Counted from the first letter of the stretch, positions 1-6,909 are shown. The stretch is DNA of 7,342 nucleotides from JAXHMM01 sp964528445 (GCA_964528445.1 CAZGSL010000060.1:1-7342); one strand, 5' to 3'. Numbers and translations are program-made. The notes: generated by a model not told the origin, from the letters alone.

Positions 1-446
1 TAGCCGGCATAGAGCGCTGAAACTGCCAGGAGTATGACAAGGCCGTCTGTCACCTTAGAGAGCATGCCGAGCGAAATGATCAGGGTGGTGGCGCAGGCCG
101 GAGGGTGGCTCACCTTTAGCCAGAGCATGAGGAACGAAGTGAGGGCTATGGAAACGACGGCAGCCAGCCCGAGCAACAGGGCAGGCAGGGCAAAAGCGTC
201 ACCCAGGGCCATCAGTGTGTGGGGAGTGGCAATGAGATGATATCCAGCCAATCCCCCGGCCACCCCGCAGGCGTGTCCCCCGATTACCACCCTCGCCGAA
301 TGGGAGACTTTGCGGTCGAATGCCAGAATATACGCGGTAGGGCCGAGACTGGGAAAAATGAATGACGCACCGGTCATCCATGCAATCACTCCCATCAAGG
401 CAATGAACAAGGAGGATTTGGACGTGATCGACAGCAGTCGGCTCAT
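1..446 (-). CDS. HPP family integral membrane protein (partial, 3' end outside window)
   Basis: This minus-strand frame is open from an ATG at 446-444 through the left edge (148 codons seen, no stop). The protein is strongly hydrophobic, with about four membrane segments at residues 12-30, 52-72, 86-110 and 118-146. The family signature is visible: a FPSLGPTAYIL stretch at 31-41, then HSARVVIGGH at 49-58, and the diagnostic SHPPA at 113-117, which gives HPP at 114-116. HPP proteins are small polytopic inner-membrane proteins; some plant and cyanobacterial members are reported to carry nitrite, while most bacterial ones have no assigned role. The frame stays open upstream of 446 but offers no other ATG, so I chose this ATG; no clear Shine-Dalgarno precedes it. 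The gene is divergent from the secreted propeller/amidohydrolase. The family call is strong; the substrate is unknown. Confidence 0.85.
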   Translation of the reverse strand, partial: MSRLLSITSKSSLFIALMGVIAWMTGASFIFPSLGPTAYILAFDRKVSHSARVVIGGHACGVAGGLAGYHLIATPHTLMALGDAFALPALLLGLAAVVSIALTSFLMLWLKVSHPPACATTLIISLGMLSKVTDGLVILLAVSALYAG

Positions 447-622
447 ACACGGTAAATATGAAATCGTCGGGAGATCTGCCAGCCGGTCGCTAAAGCTCGG
501 GATGATGGAATATGAGCGGCACGGGTTTCCCGGCTCCTGGTACCGGCAACGTGTCACGCAGAACATTTTCAATACTCTCCCATTTTTCGTATATCAAAGT
601 ATATTTTCAACAAAAAGAAGGG
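447..622. promoter_or_regulatory. Divergent intergenic region between HPP gene and amidohydrolase gene
   Basis: These 176 bases separate two divergently transcribed starts and so must hold both promoters if each gene has its own. The right half (about 561-617) is AT-rich. A TATATTTT at 600-607 loosely resembles the Bacteroidota -7 element TAnnTTTG, but it lies only about 16 bases before the start codon and has no matching TTG upstream. A purine-rich AGAAGGG at 616-622 sits just before the plus-strand start. I see no convincing operator and no RNA gene. Confidence 0.35.
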
Positions 623-3600
623 ATGATGAAAAAGGGATATCTGCTTTTCGGTTTCATGGTATTGCTGCTGGTGAGCCTGCCCGGGATCACCTGGGCCCAA
701 GAGGAAAGCGGCGCCGGTGACGAGTCTTGGGATGTCACCGAGCCCAGGGGAGAGACAAGGGAAATTTCCTTTACGACGACGGAAGGCACCTGGATGTCGC
801 TGGATGTTTCGCCCGACGGGGAGTGGATCTACTTTGATCTCCTCGGGCATATTTACCGGCTGCCGGCGGAGGGAGGCGAGGCCGAAAATCTTACGGCCGA
901 TACGGGGATTGCCCTGAACTACCATCCGGCCGTCTCCCCGGACGGATCACTGATCGCTTTCATATCGGACCGGAGCGGCCAGGACAACCTCTGGGTTATG
1001 AATGCAGACGGATCCGATCCGCGACAGGTCTTCGACGAGGGTATGGTGCGGGCCGTAACGCCGGAATGGACCCGGGACGGCGATTACATCCTGGTGGACC
1101 GGCAGGCCCTTTCGGGTGGCGGGAGCGGCATCTGGATGTACCACAAGGACGGGGGAGAAGGCATGGAACTGGTGGACGGCACATGGCCTTCCGTATCGGA
1201 TGTCGACGACTACCTCTACTATTACCAGAATGTGGGCGGAGGTGCGCCCATCGGATACGCGGACGCCCTGAAGGGCTACAACCAGCTCTTCCGGTACGAC
1301 ATCGAGACGGGCAGTGTATCGTCCATCACGTCGGGCACGGCCGGGCAGCAGTCCCGCGGATCGAGCGGCGGAGCCTATGCCGGCGAGGTTTCACCGGACG
1401 GCAGGTACGTCGCGTTCGCCCGTCAGATACCGGACGGGACGATCAACTACAGGGGACACGAATTCGGTCCCCGCACTGCACTCTGGCTGAGGGACCTGCA
1501 GACCGGGTCCGAGCGGGTGATCATGGATCCCATTGAACGGGATATGACGGAGACCATCAAGGTGCTCCGCGACCTGCCCGGCTACAGCTGGTCGCCCGAC
1601 GGCGAGTACATCTATATCTCCCAGGGCGGCAAAATCCGAAAGCTGCACGTGGCGTCCGGCGAGGTCGAAACGATACCTTTCGAGGCTGACGTGCACCGGG
1701 TGATCTCCGAGCAGGCCTACCACGAGTTTGAATACGACAGCGAATCGTTTGAAGCCCAATTCCTGCGCTGGTATTCGGTCTCGCCTGATGGGGAACAGGC
1801 CATGTTCCAGGCCGTGGGACGGATATGGATCATGGACCTTCCGAACGGGACCCCCGAACGGCTCACACCCGATGATTTTGAGCCCTTCGAGTTCGCCCCG
1901 GCCTGGTCGCCGGACGGCAACCACGTGGCATTTGCAAGCTGGAATGACACCGAGCGCGGCGACCTGTGGCGGATCGACCTGGCCGGCCGCCAGGTCCGGA
2001 AGATCACTGAGCAGTCCGGCGAATACCTGCATCCCGCCTGGAGCGATGACGGTTCCCGGATTCTCGCCATCAGGGGAAGCGGGGCCACCAATCGCGGCAG
2101 GAGCTGGGCGGACAATTCCTGGTACGACCTGGTCGAGTTACCCAGCCAGGGCGGGGAAGCCCGTTCCCTGAAACGGGTGGAAGCTCTGGGTTCTTCGCGA
2201 AGCCAGATGATGCGGCCGTTTTACGGACCGGAAGACCGGATTTATTTTCAGGAGCCCCACGACTCGGAGGAGGCCGACGGCTACGTGCTGAAATCGATCC
2301 GGGAGGACGGTTCCGATGAGAAGATGCATCTGGTGATACCTGACGGTGATGAAATCATGCTCTCGCCGGACGGCAAGCATGTCGCCATCACCGAAGGAAT
2401 GAATGTCTACCTGATGCCGGTACCGCTGATGCAAAGCGGCGGCAACGTGGTGGACGTCAACAAGAAGAACGGAAAATTCCCGGTCAGGCAACTCTCCACC
2501 GGCGGCGGGATCTATCCCACCTGGCAGGATGCCGGCACGCTGACCTTCGGAAATGGGAAGTGGCTCTACCGGTACCACCTGGACTCGGAAGAAACGGATA
2601 CCGTTGAGATCAATCTTGCGGTGGACAAACGGGTGCCGGAGGGCAGCATCGCGCTGACCGGTGCGCGTATCATTACCGTAAACGACGACCGGGTCATCGA
2701 AAATGGTACGGTGGTCATCGAAAACGGGCGATTCACCTGCGTGGGCGACTGCAACACCTCCGGTGTGGACCGGGTGATGGACATGTCCGGCAAGACGATC
2801 ATGCCGGGGCTGGTCGACATGCACGCGCACCACTACCGCGAGCACCGTGGCATCATCCCCAGGACGAATTTTGAGTCTGCTATCTACCTCGCCTTCGGGG
2901 TGACCACCAACCTCGACAATTCCATGTGGGCCCAGAACGTATTTACTACGGCCGAACTTATCGAAGCCGGCGAGATACTGGGTCCGAGGACCTACAGTAC
3001 GGGCGATCCCCTCTACAGCGGTGACGGGAGGAACCAGAACGAGCTTACCAGCTACGAGGTGGCGGACCAGAACATCAAACGGCTCAAAGACTGGGGAGCG
3101 GTATCCATCAAGCAGTACCTGCAGCCCAAGCGAGACCAGCGGCAGTGGGTTACCGATATCGCCCGAAGGGAGGGAATGATGGTCACCTCCGAGGGAAGCG
3201 ACCTTTTCTACAACCTCGGAATGACCATGGACGGGCATACTGCGTTCGAGCATCCCCTCAGTTACGGGATTCTCTATAACGACGCCACTACCTTCTTCGG
3301 GCAGGCGAAGATGGTCTACTCACCAACCTTCGTGGTGGGCGGCACCGGCCCGTGGAATGAGGAGTACTACTTCCAGCGGAGGGATCTCTGGGAGGACGAA
3401 AAGCTCCAGCGGTGGCTGCCCTGGAGGAAGCTGTTTCCTCATACGCGGCGACGGATGCTGCGGCCGGAAACCGACTACGGCTTCCCGCTGATTGCCGAAG
3501 CCCTGAAGGACGTGATCGAGCGGGGCGGCTACGGCGCCATCGGCTCGCATGGGCAGATGCACGGCATCGCCAGCCACTGGGAGCTCTGGATGACGGCCGC

Positions 3601-3907
3601 CGGGATGAGCAACCTGAATGCCATCGAAGTGGCTACCCTGCACGGGGCCTATTTCCTTGGCATGGCCGATGACTTCGGTTCCATCGAGGAGGGCAAAGTG
3701 GCCGATCTGCTGGTGTTGAATTCCAACCCTCTCGACGACATCGAGAACTCCATCGATATGATGCATGTGATGCAGGGCGGGGTTCTGTACGATGCGGCTA
3801 CCCTTGACGAGGTGTGGCCCAACCAGACGCCGTTCGGCCCCTACCACTGGGTGGATGAGGACGCCCTGGAATCGGACTCGAGATCAATCGATTATTGGAA
3901 TAATTGA
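623..3907 (+). CDS. Secreted TolB-like beta-propeller / amidohydrolase fusion protein
   Basis: This 1094-residue protein starts with a Sec signal peptide (KK at 3-4, hydrophobic core 7-19, likely cleavage after TWA at 25). Residues about 40-640 form a propeller with PD40/TolB-type repeats: SPDG-like motifs begin at 63, 105, 257, 324, 387, 429, 474 (SDDG) and 581. From about 677 an amidohydrolase domain begins (TGARIITV), with the metal motif HAH at 734-736 after MPGLVDM, a candidate carboxylated lysine K830 in SIKQY, H872 and H877, and the closing segment IEEGKVADLLVLNSNPL. The usual metal-binding Asp is replaced by GSHGQ with His at 976. Such fusions are annotated as exported imidazolonepropionase-like or dipeptidase-like hydrolases; the substrate cannot be told. 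I chose the start at 623 (626 is equally possible) because the longer frame from 512 puts 37 non-signal residues before an obvious signal peptide. It is monocistronic, with no clear terminator after 3907. Confidence 0.9.
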   Translation: MMKKGYLLFGFMVLLLVSLPGITWAQEESGAGDESWDVTEPRGETREISFTTTEGTWMSLDVSPDGEWIYFDLLGHIYRLPAEGGEAENLTADTGIALNYHPAVSPDGSLIAFISDRSGQDNLWVMNADGSDPRQVFDEGMVRAVTPEWTRDGDYILVDRQALSGGGSGIWMYHKDGGEGMELVDGTWPSVSDVDDYLYYYQNVGGGAPIGYADALKGYNQLFRYDIETGSVSSITSGTAGQQSRGSSGGAYAGEVSPDGRYVAFARQIPDGTINYRGHEFGPRTALWLRDLQTGSERVIMDPIERDMTETIKVLRDLPGYSWSPDGEYIYISQGGKIRKLHVASGEVETIPFEADVHRVISEQAYHEFEYDSESFEAQFLRWYSVSPDGEQAMFQAVGRIWIMDLPNGTPERLTPDDFEPFEFAPAWSPDGNHVAFASWNDTERGDLWRIDLAGRQVRKITEQSGEYLHPAWSDDGSRILAIRGSGATNRGRSWADNSWYDLVELPSQGGEARSLKRVEALGSSRSQMMRPFYGPEDRIYFQEPHDSEEADGYVLKSIREDGSDEKMHLVIPDGDEIMLSPDGKHVAITEGMNVYLMPVPLMQSGGNVVDVNKKNGKFPVRQLSTGGGIYPTWQDAGTLTFGNGKWLYRYHLDSEETDTVEINLAVDKRVPEGSIALTGARIITVNDDRVIENGTVVIENGRFTCVGDCNTSGVDRVMDMSGKTIMPGLVDMHAHHYREHRGIIPRTNFESAIYLAFGVTTNLDNSMWAQNVFTTAELIEAGEILGPRTYSTGDPLYSGDGRNQNELTSYEVADQNIKRLKDWGAVSIKQYLQPKRDQRQWVTDIARREGMMVTSEGSDLFYNLGMTMDGHTAFEHPLSYGILYNDATTFFGQAKMVYSPTFVVGGTGPWNEEYYFQRRDLWEDEKLQRWLPWRKLFPHTRRRMLRPETDYGFPLIAEALKDVIERGGYGAIGSHGQMHGIASHWELWMTAAGMSNLNAIEVATLHGAYFLGMADDFGSIEEGKVADLLVLNSNPLDDIENSIDMMHVMQGGVLYDAATLDEVWPNQTPFGPYHWVDEDALESDSRSIDYWNN

Positions 3908-4020
3908 ATCTGATCTTTGTTCATGTGGGGCATATGTGAAACTCCCCGGTTTTCTGCAGGCCTCAGACCGTCTCCACTGTCACCGTGAGGATACTATTAT
4001 AGAGAGAATCCCTCTCCAAT

Positions 4021-4107
4021 ATGTACCGGAGCGAGGCTACGAAGGAGGTCTCTCACGGGTACGTGGACGATGAGGTCATGCAGTTCATCGGAAAAGCAAT
4101 GGACTAG
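4021..4107 (+). other. Short 28-codon reading frame of uncertain status
   Basis: An ATG at 4021 opens a 28-codon frame ending at TAG 4105-4107. Most codons end in G or C like the neighbouring genes, and the peptide (MYRSEATKEV at the start, VDDEVMQFIGKAMD at the end) reads like the C-terminal helix of a soluble protein. An in-frame TAG at 4000-4002 cuts off any upstream extension, and no Shine-Dalgarno is evident. It could be the tail of a decayed gene, a tiny gene, or chance. Its stop overlaps the stop of the convergent dioxygenase gene within the palindrome CTAG at 4104-4107. I do not recognise a family. Confidence 0.2.
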
Positions 4108-5036
4108 ACTGTGATATCCGGCAGTCGTTTTTCGATCATCTCCCGCCGGGATTCAAGCCAGGGGGGAAGGATCAGGTTCTGGCCGAGCTCTTCGGGATCC
4201 TCATCCACGGTGTAGCCGGGCCCGTCCGTTGCTATTTCAAACAGCACGCCGCCGGGCGATTGAAAATAAACGGAGTGGAACCAGTGCCGGTCAATAATTT
4301 CCGTGGGGTGAAGCCCCATATCCATGACCTTTTCGCGGAGGGCTGAGAGTTCATCGTCGTCTTTCGCGCGGAAGGCCACGTGGTGGATAATTCCCCGCCC
4401 GTTGGCAGAGGGCTTTGATGTTCCTTCCTCTATGATTACCGTTCTCCCGATCGGCGCGTCGGTGGAATAGAGCCAGGTGTTGTCCTGGCGGTCGGTTTCT
4501 TCAAACCCAAAGACGTTTTCCAGCACTTCGGCGGTAGATTCGTGCTCTCTCAGACGGAGTGTGGTCCCTGAAAACCCCCGGATGCCGTATTCGGCAGGGA
4601 CGGTACTGTTTTCCCAGCCCGGCAGCTCCTCCGCCTGCTCGTCAAATACCAGTTCCAGTTGCAATCGGTCGGGATCCTTAAAGCCGATGGCCTGTTGCCC
4701 GAATCGGTCGTAGGGGCCTTCAAAGTCGATATCTTTCTCCCCGAACCGTTCCGCCCAGTAGGAGAGCGAATCTGCGGGGACAGCCAGGGCTACGGCGACT
4801 GCTTCTCCCAGGCCGGGCTTCCCCTGGCGTGCCATCGGCCAGGGAAAAAAGGTCAGGCCGGAACCAGGCGAGCCCTTAGCATTTCCGTAAAAAAGATGGT
4901 ACGTGCCCGGATCGTCCTGGTTGACGGATTTCTTTACCAGGCGCATGCCCAGCGCATTCACATAGAAATCGGCGTTTCGCTGCGCATCGCCGGCTAGGAC
5001 GGTGATGTGATGGATGCCCTTGTGATGTTCGTTCAT
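4104..5036 (-). CDS. Ring-cleaving dioxygenase, VOC / glyoxalase superfamily (MhqO-like)
   Basis: This 310-residue cytoplasmic protein, about the family's usual length, has two vicinal-oxygen-chelate modules. The first (about 6-132) opens with GIHHITVLAGD and continues with VNALGMRLVKKSVN and DDPGTYHLFYGN, hallmark segments of the MhqO/MhqA/LinE-like group. The second (about 152-272) contains IIHHVAFR and ends with GGVLFEIATDGPGY. The expected metal ligands are present: H10, H219 and E267. Characterised relatives open hydroquinones or catechols using Fe(II) or Mn(II) and help detoxify quinones and electrophiles. The C-terminal tail (LPPWLESRREMIEKRLP) also matches the group. There is no signal peptide and no clear Shine-Dalgarno. 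The ATG at 5036 is chosen because the VOC fold begins straight after it. It is separated from the upstream cupredoxin unit by a terminator, so it is probably its own transcription unit. The exact aromatic substrate is unknown. Confidence 0.9.
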   Translation of the reverse strand: MNEHHKGIHHITVLAGDAQRNADFYVNALGMRLVKKSVNQDDPGTYHLFYGNAKGSPGSGLTFFPWPMARQGKPGLGEAVAVALAVPADSLSYWAERFGEKDIDFEGPYDRFGQQAIGFKDPDRLQLELVFDEQAEELPGWENSTVPAEYGIRGFSGTTLRLREHESTAEVLENVFGFEETDRQDNTWLYSTDAPIGRTVIIEEGTSKPSANGRGIIHHVAFRAKDDDELSALREKVMDMGLHPTEIIDRHWFHSVYFQSPGGVLFEIATDGPGYTVDEDPEELGQNLILPPWLESRREMIEKRLPDITV

Positions 5037-5057
5037 GACCGGTCGGTTTGTTGATTG

Positions 5058-5082
5058 TTATCAGGCGATAAGATGCCATCTT
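5058..5082 (-). promoter_or_regulatory. Two adjacent dyads upstream of the dioxygenase: candidate operator
   Basis: Two perfect inverted repeats abut and overlap by two bases: TTATC-AGGC-GATAA at 5058-5071 and AAGATG-C-CATCTT at 5070-5082. They lie 22-46 bases upstream of the dioxygenase ATG, where a promoter and repressor site would be expected. MhqO-type genes in Firmicutes are repressed by MarR-family regulators that bind dyads near the promoter, so an operator is reasonable. No regulator gene is in the window and I matched no known consensus. Confidence 0.4.
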
Positions 5083-5128
5083 TTTTCGTGGGTTTCCAGT
5101 ATTTCAGTGGCAGGGGAAGGTAGCAATT

Positions 5129-5162
5129 AAAAAAGGGCAGCACGTTTCCGTGCCGCCCTTTT
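5129..5162 (-). terminator. Rho-independent terminator of the cupredoxin operon
   Basis: Arms 5131-5144 and 5149-5162 form a 14-pair stem with a four-base loop (5145-5148). Read on the minus strand, all pairs form, including one G-U wobble (positions 5154 and 5139), and the stem runs into six T residues (5134-5129) followed by more AT-rich sequence. On the plus strand the same position would be an A-C mismatch and the T run is shorter, so the minus strand is favoured. It sits 32 bases past the stop of the blue copper gene and isolates it from the dioxygenase gene. Confidence 0.88.
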
Positions 5163-5193
5163 GAATTATGCTATGTTTGCTTCCCTTACGGAG

Positions 5194-5694
5194 TCACTCC
5201 GTATTGGGCTGCTTGACCGTCAGCATTCCCTTCATGCCGGCCGAGTAGTGCCCGGGGAAGGAGCAGATGTACTCATACTCCCCGGCATCCTCGGGGACGG
5301 TGAAAGTCACCTCCACGGTCTCCCCGCCGCCGGCCAGGTCGGTGGCCGCGATCACCTGGTCTTCGTAGTCGGGAGCGATGTACTGGTTGTCCCGCGCCAT
5401 GGCGGAGGCGTTGACGAAGGCATCCATATCGGTGTCCGGCGTGAGGAACACCACGTTGTGGGCCATGGCGGCCTTGGGAATGTTGCTTTTGGTGGTGTAG
5501 ACGATGCGGATCCGCTCGCCGGGTGTGGCCGTGATGCTGGTTACGTCAAACTGCATCCGGTCGGTCCCGGTGATTTCGATGGTGCGGACCTCGTCATTTG
5601 CGAGGGTGTCGTCCCCGCCCGGCAGTCCGAAGGCGCCGAGGAAGGGGAGGGTCAGCAGTACAATAAGCGATGTTATGGTTTTGAGCGTTTTCAT
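5194..5694 (-). CDS. Auracyanin/azurin-like type 1 blue copper protein
   Basis: This 166-residue exported cupredoxin probably shuttles electrons in the periplasm. An N-terminal signal segment (MKTLK, hydrophobic core about 7-23) is followed by one cupredoxin domain from about residue 36 to 161. All four type 1 copper ligands are visible: H79 in MAHNVVF, then C144, H149 and M154 in CSFPGHYSAGMKG. The spacing C-x4-H-x4-M is that of auracyanins, whereas classical azurin has three residues between His and Met. The segment TKSNIPKAAMAHN also fits the azurin family. It is the second gene after the NirK-like oxidase, 49 bases downstream on the same strand, and is followed by a strong terminator, so the two are probably co-transcribed. 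No Shine-Dalgarno is visible; the leader is AT-rich. Electron donation to the neighbouring oxidase is inferred from context. Confidence 0.92.
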   Translation of the reverse strand: MKTLKTITSLIVLLTLPFLGAFGLPGGDDTLANDEVRTIEITGTDRMQFDVTSITATPGERIRIVYTTKSNIPKAAMAHNVVFLTPDTDMDAFVNASAMARDNQYIAPDYEDQVIAATDLAGGGETVEVTFTVPEDAGEYEYICSFPGHYSAGMKGMLTVKQPNTE

Positions 5695-5743
5695 AATTCT
5701 GGGAATTTGGATATTAAAAATAAGTTCAGAAGTCTAAATCGAT

Positions 5744-6901
5744 TTAATTGGAGTCGTCGCCGGTTACGATCAGTCCTTTGGCGCCTTTCTCGGCGTCGGC
5801 CATCTCGTGGTCAACCAGCACGTAGTGCCCGTCCTCGGGGACGATGAACTCCATTACCGCGCCGTTGCTGGCGCCGAGGAGCACGGTCTGCATGCCTCTC
5901 ATCTCGTTCTCCAGGTTGCCTTCGTACCAGACCCGGTCGAAGATGGCGCCGATCACGTGGGTGCTCGCCACGTCGTTGGGACCCACGTTCAGCATGTAGA
6001 GCCGCACGCGGTCGCCCTTGGCCACTTCAAAGGGGTTGTCCATCATGGAGTTCTGGTGACCGTTGAAGGCTACAACCGTGGGCTGTTTGGCCATCGCGGC
6101 ATCGTAGTCCAGCTCGTAGAGTCCTTCCTGATCGACCATCTCCTTCAGGTAGAACTCCGACTGAACCACGGCGAACTCCTTATCCACCTGTTCGTCGGTG
6201 GGATAGCCCTCCTTGGGTGATACGATCACGATGCCGTACTGTCCCATGGACATGTGCTGGAGGACGGGCGGGGTTCCGCAGTGGTAGATGTAGACGCCGG
6301 GATAGTTGGCGATCCATTCGAACTCCAGGGTCATGCCCGGAGGTACGTTCCGCCACTTGTCGTCGGCCGCCACGGTTCCGGAGTGGAAGTCCATGGAGTG
6401 CATCATCGGCTGTACGGCCGCCTGGGGATTCTGCATGTTGCCCGAGGCAAGCTGCTGCATGAACATGGAGCCGCCCTTGGCCGGCTGGGAGATGGAGACC
6501 TCTTCGCCGGAGCGGTTCTTCATGGTGAAGTTGATCTTGTCGCCTTCGCGGACGTGGAGGACGGGACCCGGTACGGTTCCGCCGAAGGTCCACGCGCGGT
6601 AGCGCATGTCCGGCGCCACTTCGATCTCCTGGACCAGCACGTCCATGCGCACGTCGTGCGTGGTGTTGCCGGGGGAGAGGGGGGCGACGTTCGGCAGCAT
6701 GGTAAGGTTGTCGCCCACGACCGGGGGACCGTCGTAGTCCTCCTGGAAGAGTTTGGCGTCGGGCAGGCCGTACCATTTGCCGTCGATTTCAAATTCGGCC
6801 GGGAAGTTCCCGGTGGTGTCTTGTTGTGCGTTTGCGGATGCGGCGCCCAGGGCCAGGAAAAGGCCGATCAGCGCTGCGGTTATCAGGTTAAGCGTTTTCA
6901 T
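5744..6901 (-). CDS. NirK-like two-domain multicopper oxidase (exported), atypical copper site
   Basis: This 385-residue protein has a signal peptide (cleavage probably after ASANA, residue 25) and two cupredoxin domains (about 82-232 and 244-382). Domain 1 carries TFGGTVPGPVLHVREGD and the type 1 site: H168, then H207-C208 and H216. The type 2 ligands expected at a subunit interface are H173 (in MDFH), H207 and H315 (STHVIG), and the catalytic Asp equivalent D171 is kept. This layout matches copper nitrite reductases, which reduce nitrite to nitric oxide. Three things differ: the axial position five residues after H216 is Gln (Q221), the region equivalent to NirK's catalytic second-domain His reads MMDNP, and a Met/Gln-rich stretch (about 136-167) precedes H168. 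Nitrite reductase activity is therefore uncertain; an oxidase of another substrate is possible. GGAGG lies eight bases before the ATG. It is followed by the blue copper protein gene. Confidence 0.85.
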   Translation of the reverse strand: MKTLNLITAALIGLFLALGAASANAQQDTTGNFPAEFEIDGKWYGLPDAKLFQEDYDGPPVVGDNLTMLPNVAPLSPGNTTHDVRMDVLVQEIEVAPDMRYRAWTFGGTVPGPVLHVREGDKINFTMKNRSGEEVSISQPAKGGSMFMQQLASGNMQNPQAAVQPMMHSMDFHSGTVAADDKWRNVPPGMTLEFEWIANYPGVYIYHCGTPPVLQHMSMGQYGIVIVSPKEGYPTDEQVDKEFAVVQSEFYLKEMVDQEGLYELDYDAAMAKQPTVVAFNGHQNSMMDNPFEVAKGDRVRLYMLNVGPNDVASTHVIGAIFDRVWYEGNLENEMRGMQTVLLGASNGAVMEFIVPEDGHYVLVDHEMADAEKGAKGLIVTGDDSN

Positions 6902-6909
6902 AATAAGTG

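Noticed and set aside
199..450. Minus-strand 83-codon frame starting at GTG 450
   Set aside because: It is out of frame with the HPP-family reading frame, which has the SHPPA motif and membrane segments; this one has neither.
522..532. CGGG-TTT-CCCG hairpin in the divergent intergenic region
   Set aside because: Four base pairs only; common by chance in this base composition.
512..622. N-terminal extension of the amidohydrolase to ATG 512
   Set aside because: It would bury an ideal signal peptide behind 37 non-conserved residues translated from the divergent intergenic region.
2138..3253. Long minus-strand open frame (371 codons) antisense to the amidohydrolase
   Set aside because: It lies wholly within the well-supported plus-strand gene, and its translation is rich in His/Val/Arg with no recognisable motif, as expected of an antisense shadow in GC-rich DNA.
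4002..4016. GAGAG/CTCTC hairpin as terminator of the propeller-amidohydrolase gene
   Set aside because: Only five pairs with a five-base loop, no T run afterwards, and nearly 100 bases past the stop.
5161..5847. Plus-strand open frame (228 codons) across the blue copper gene
   Set aside because: It is antisense to a cupredoxin with all copper ligands, starts inside the terminator region, and its translation looks like the reverse of that gene, ending in Arg/Ser repeats.
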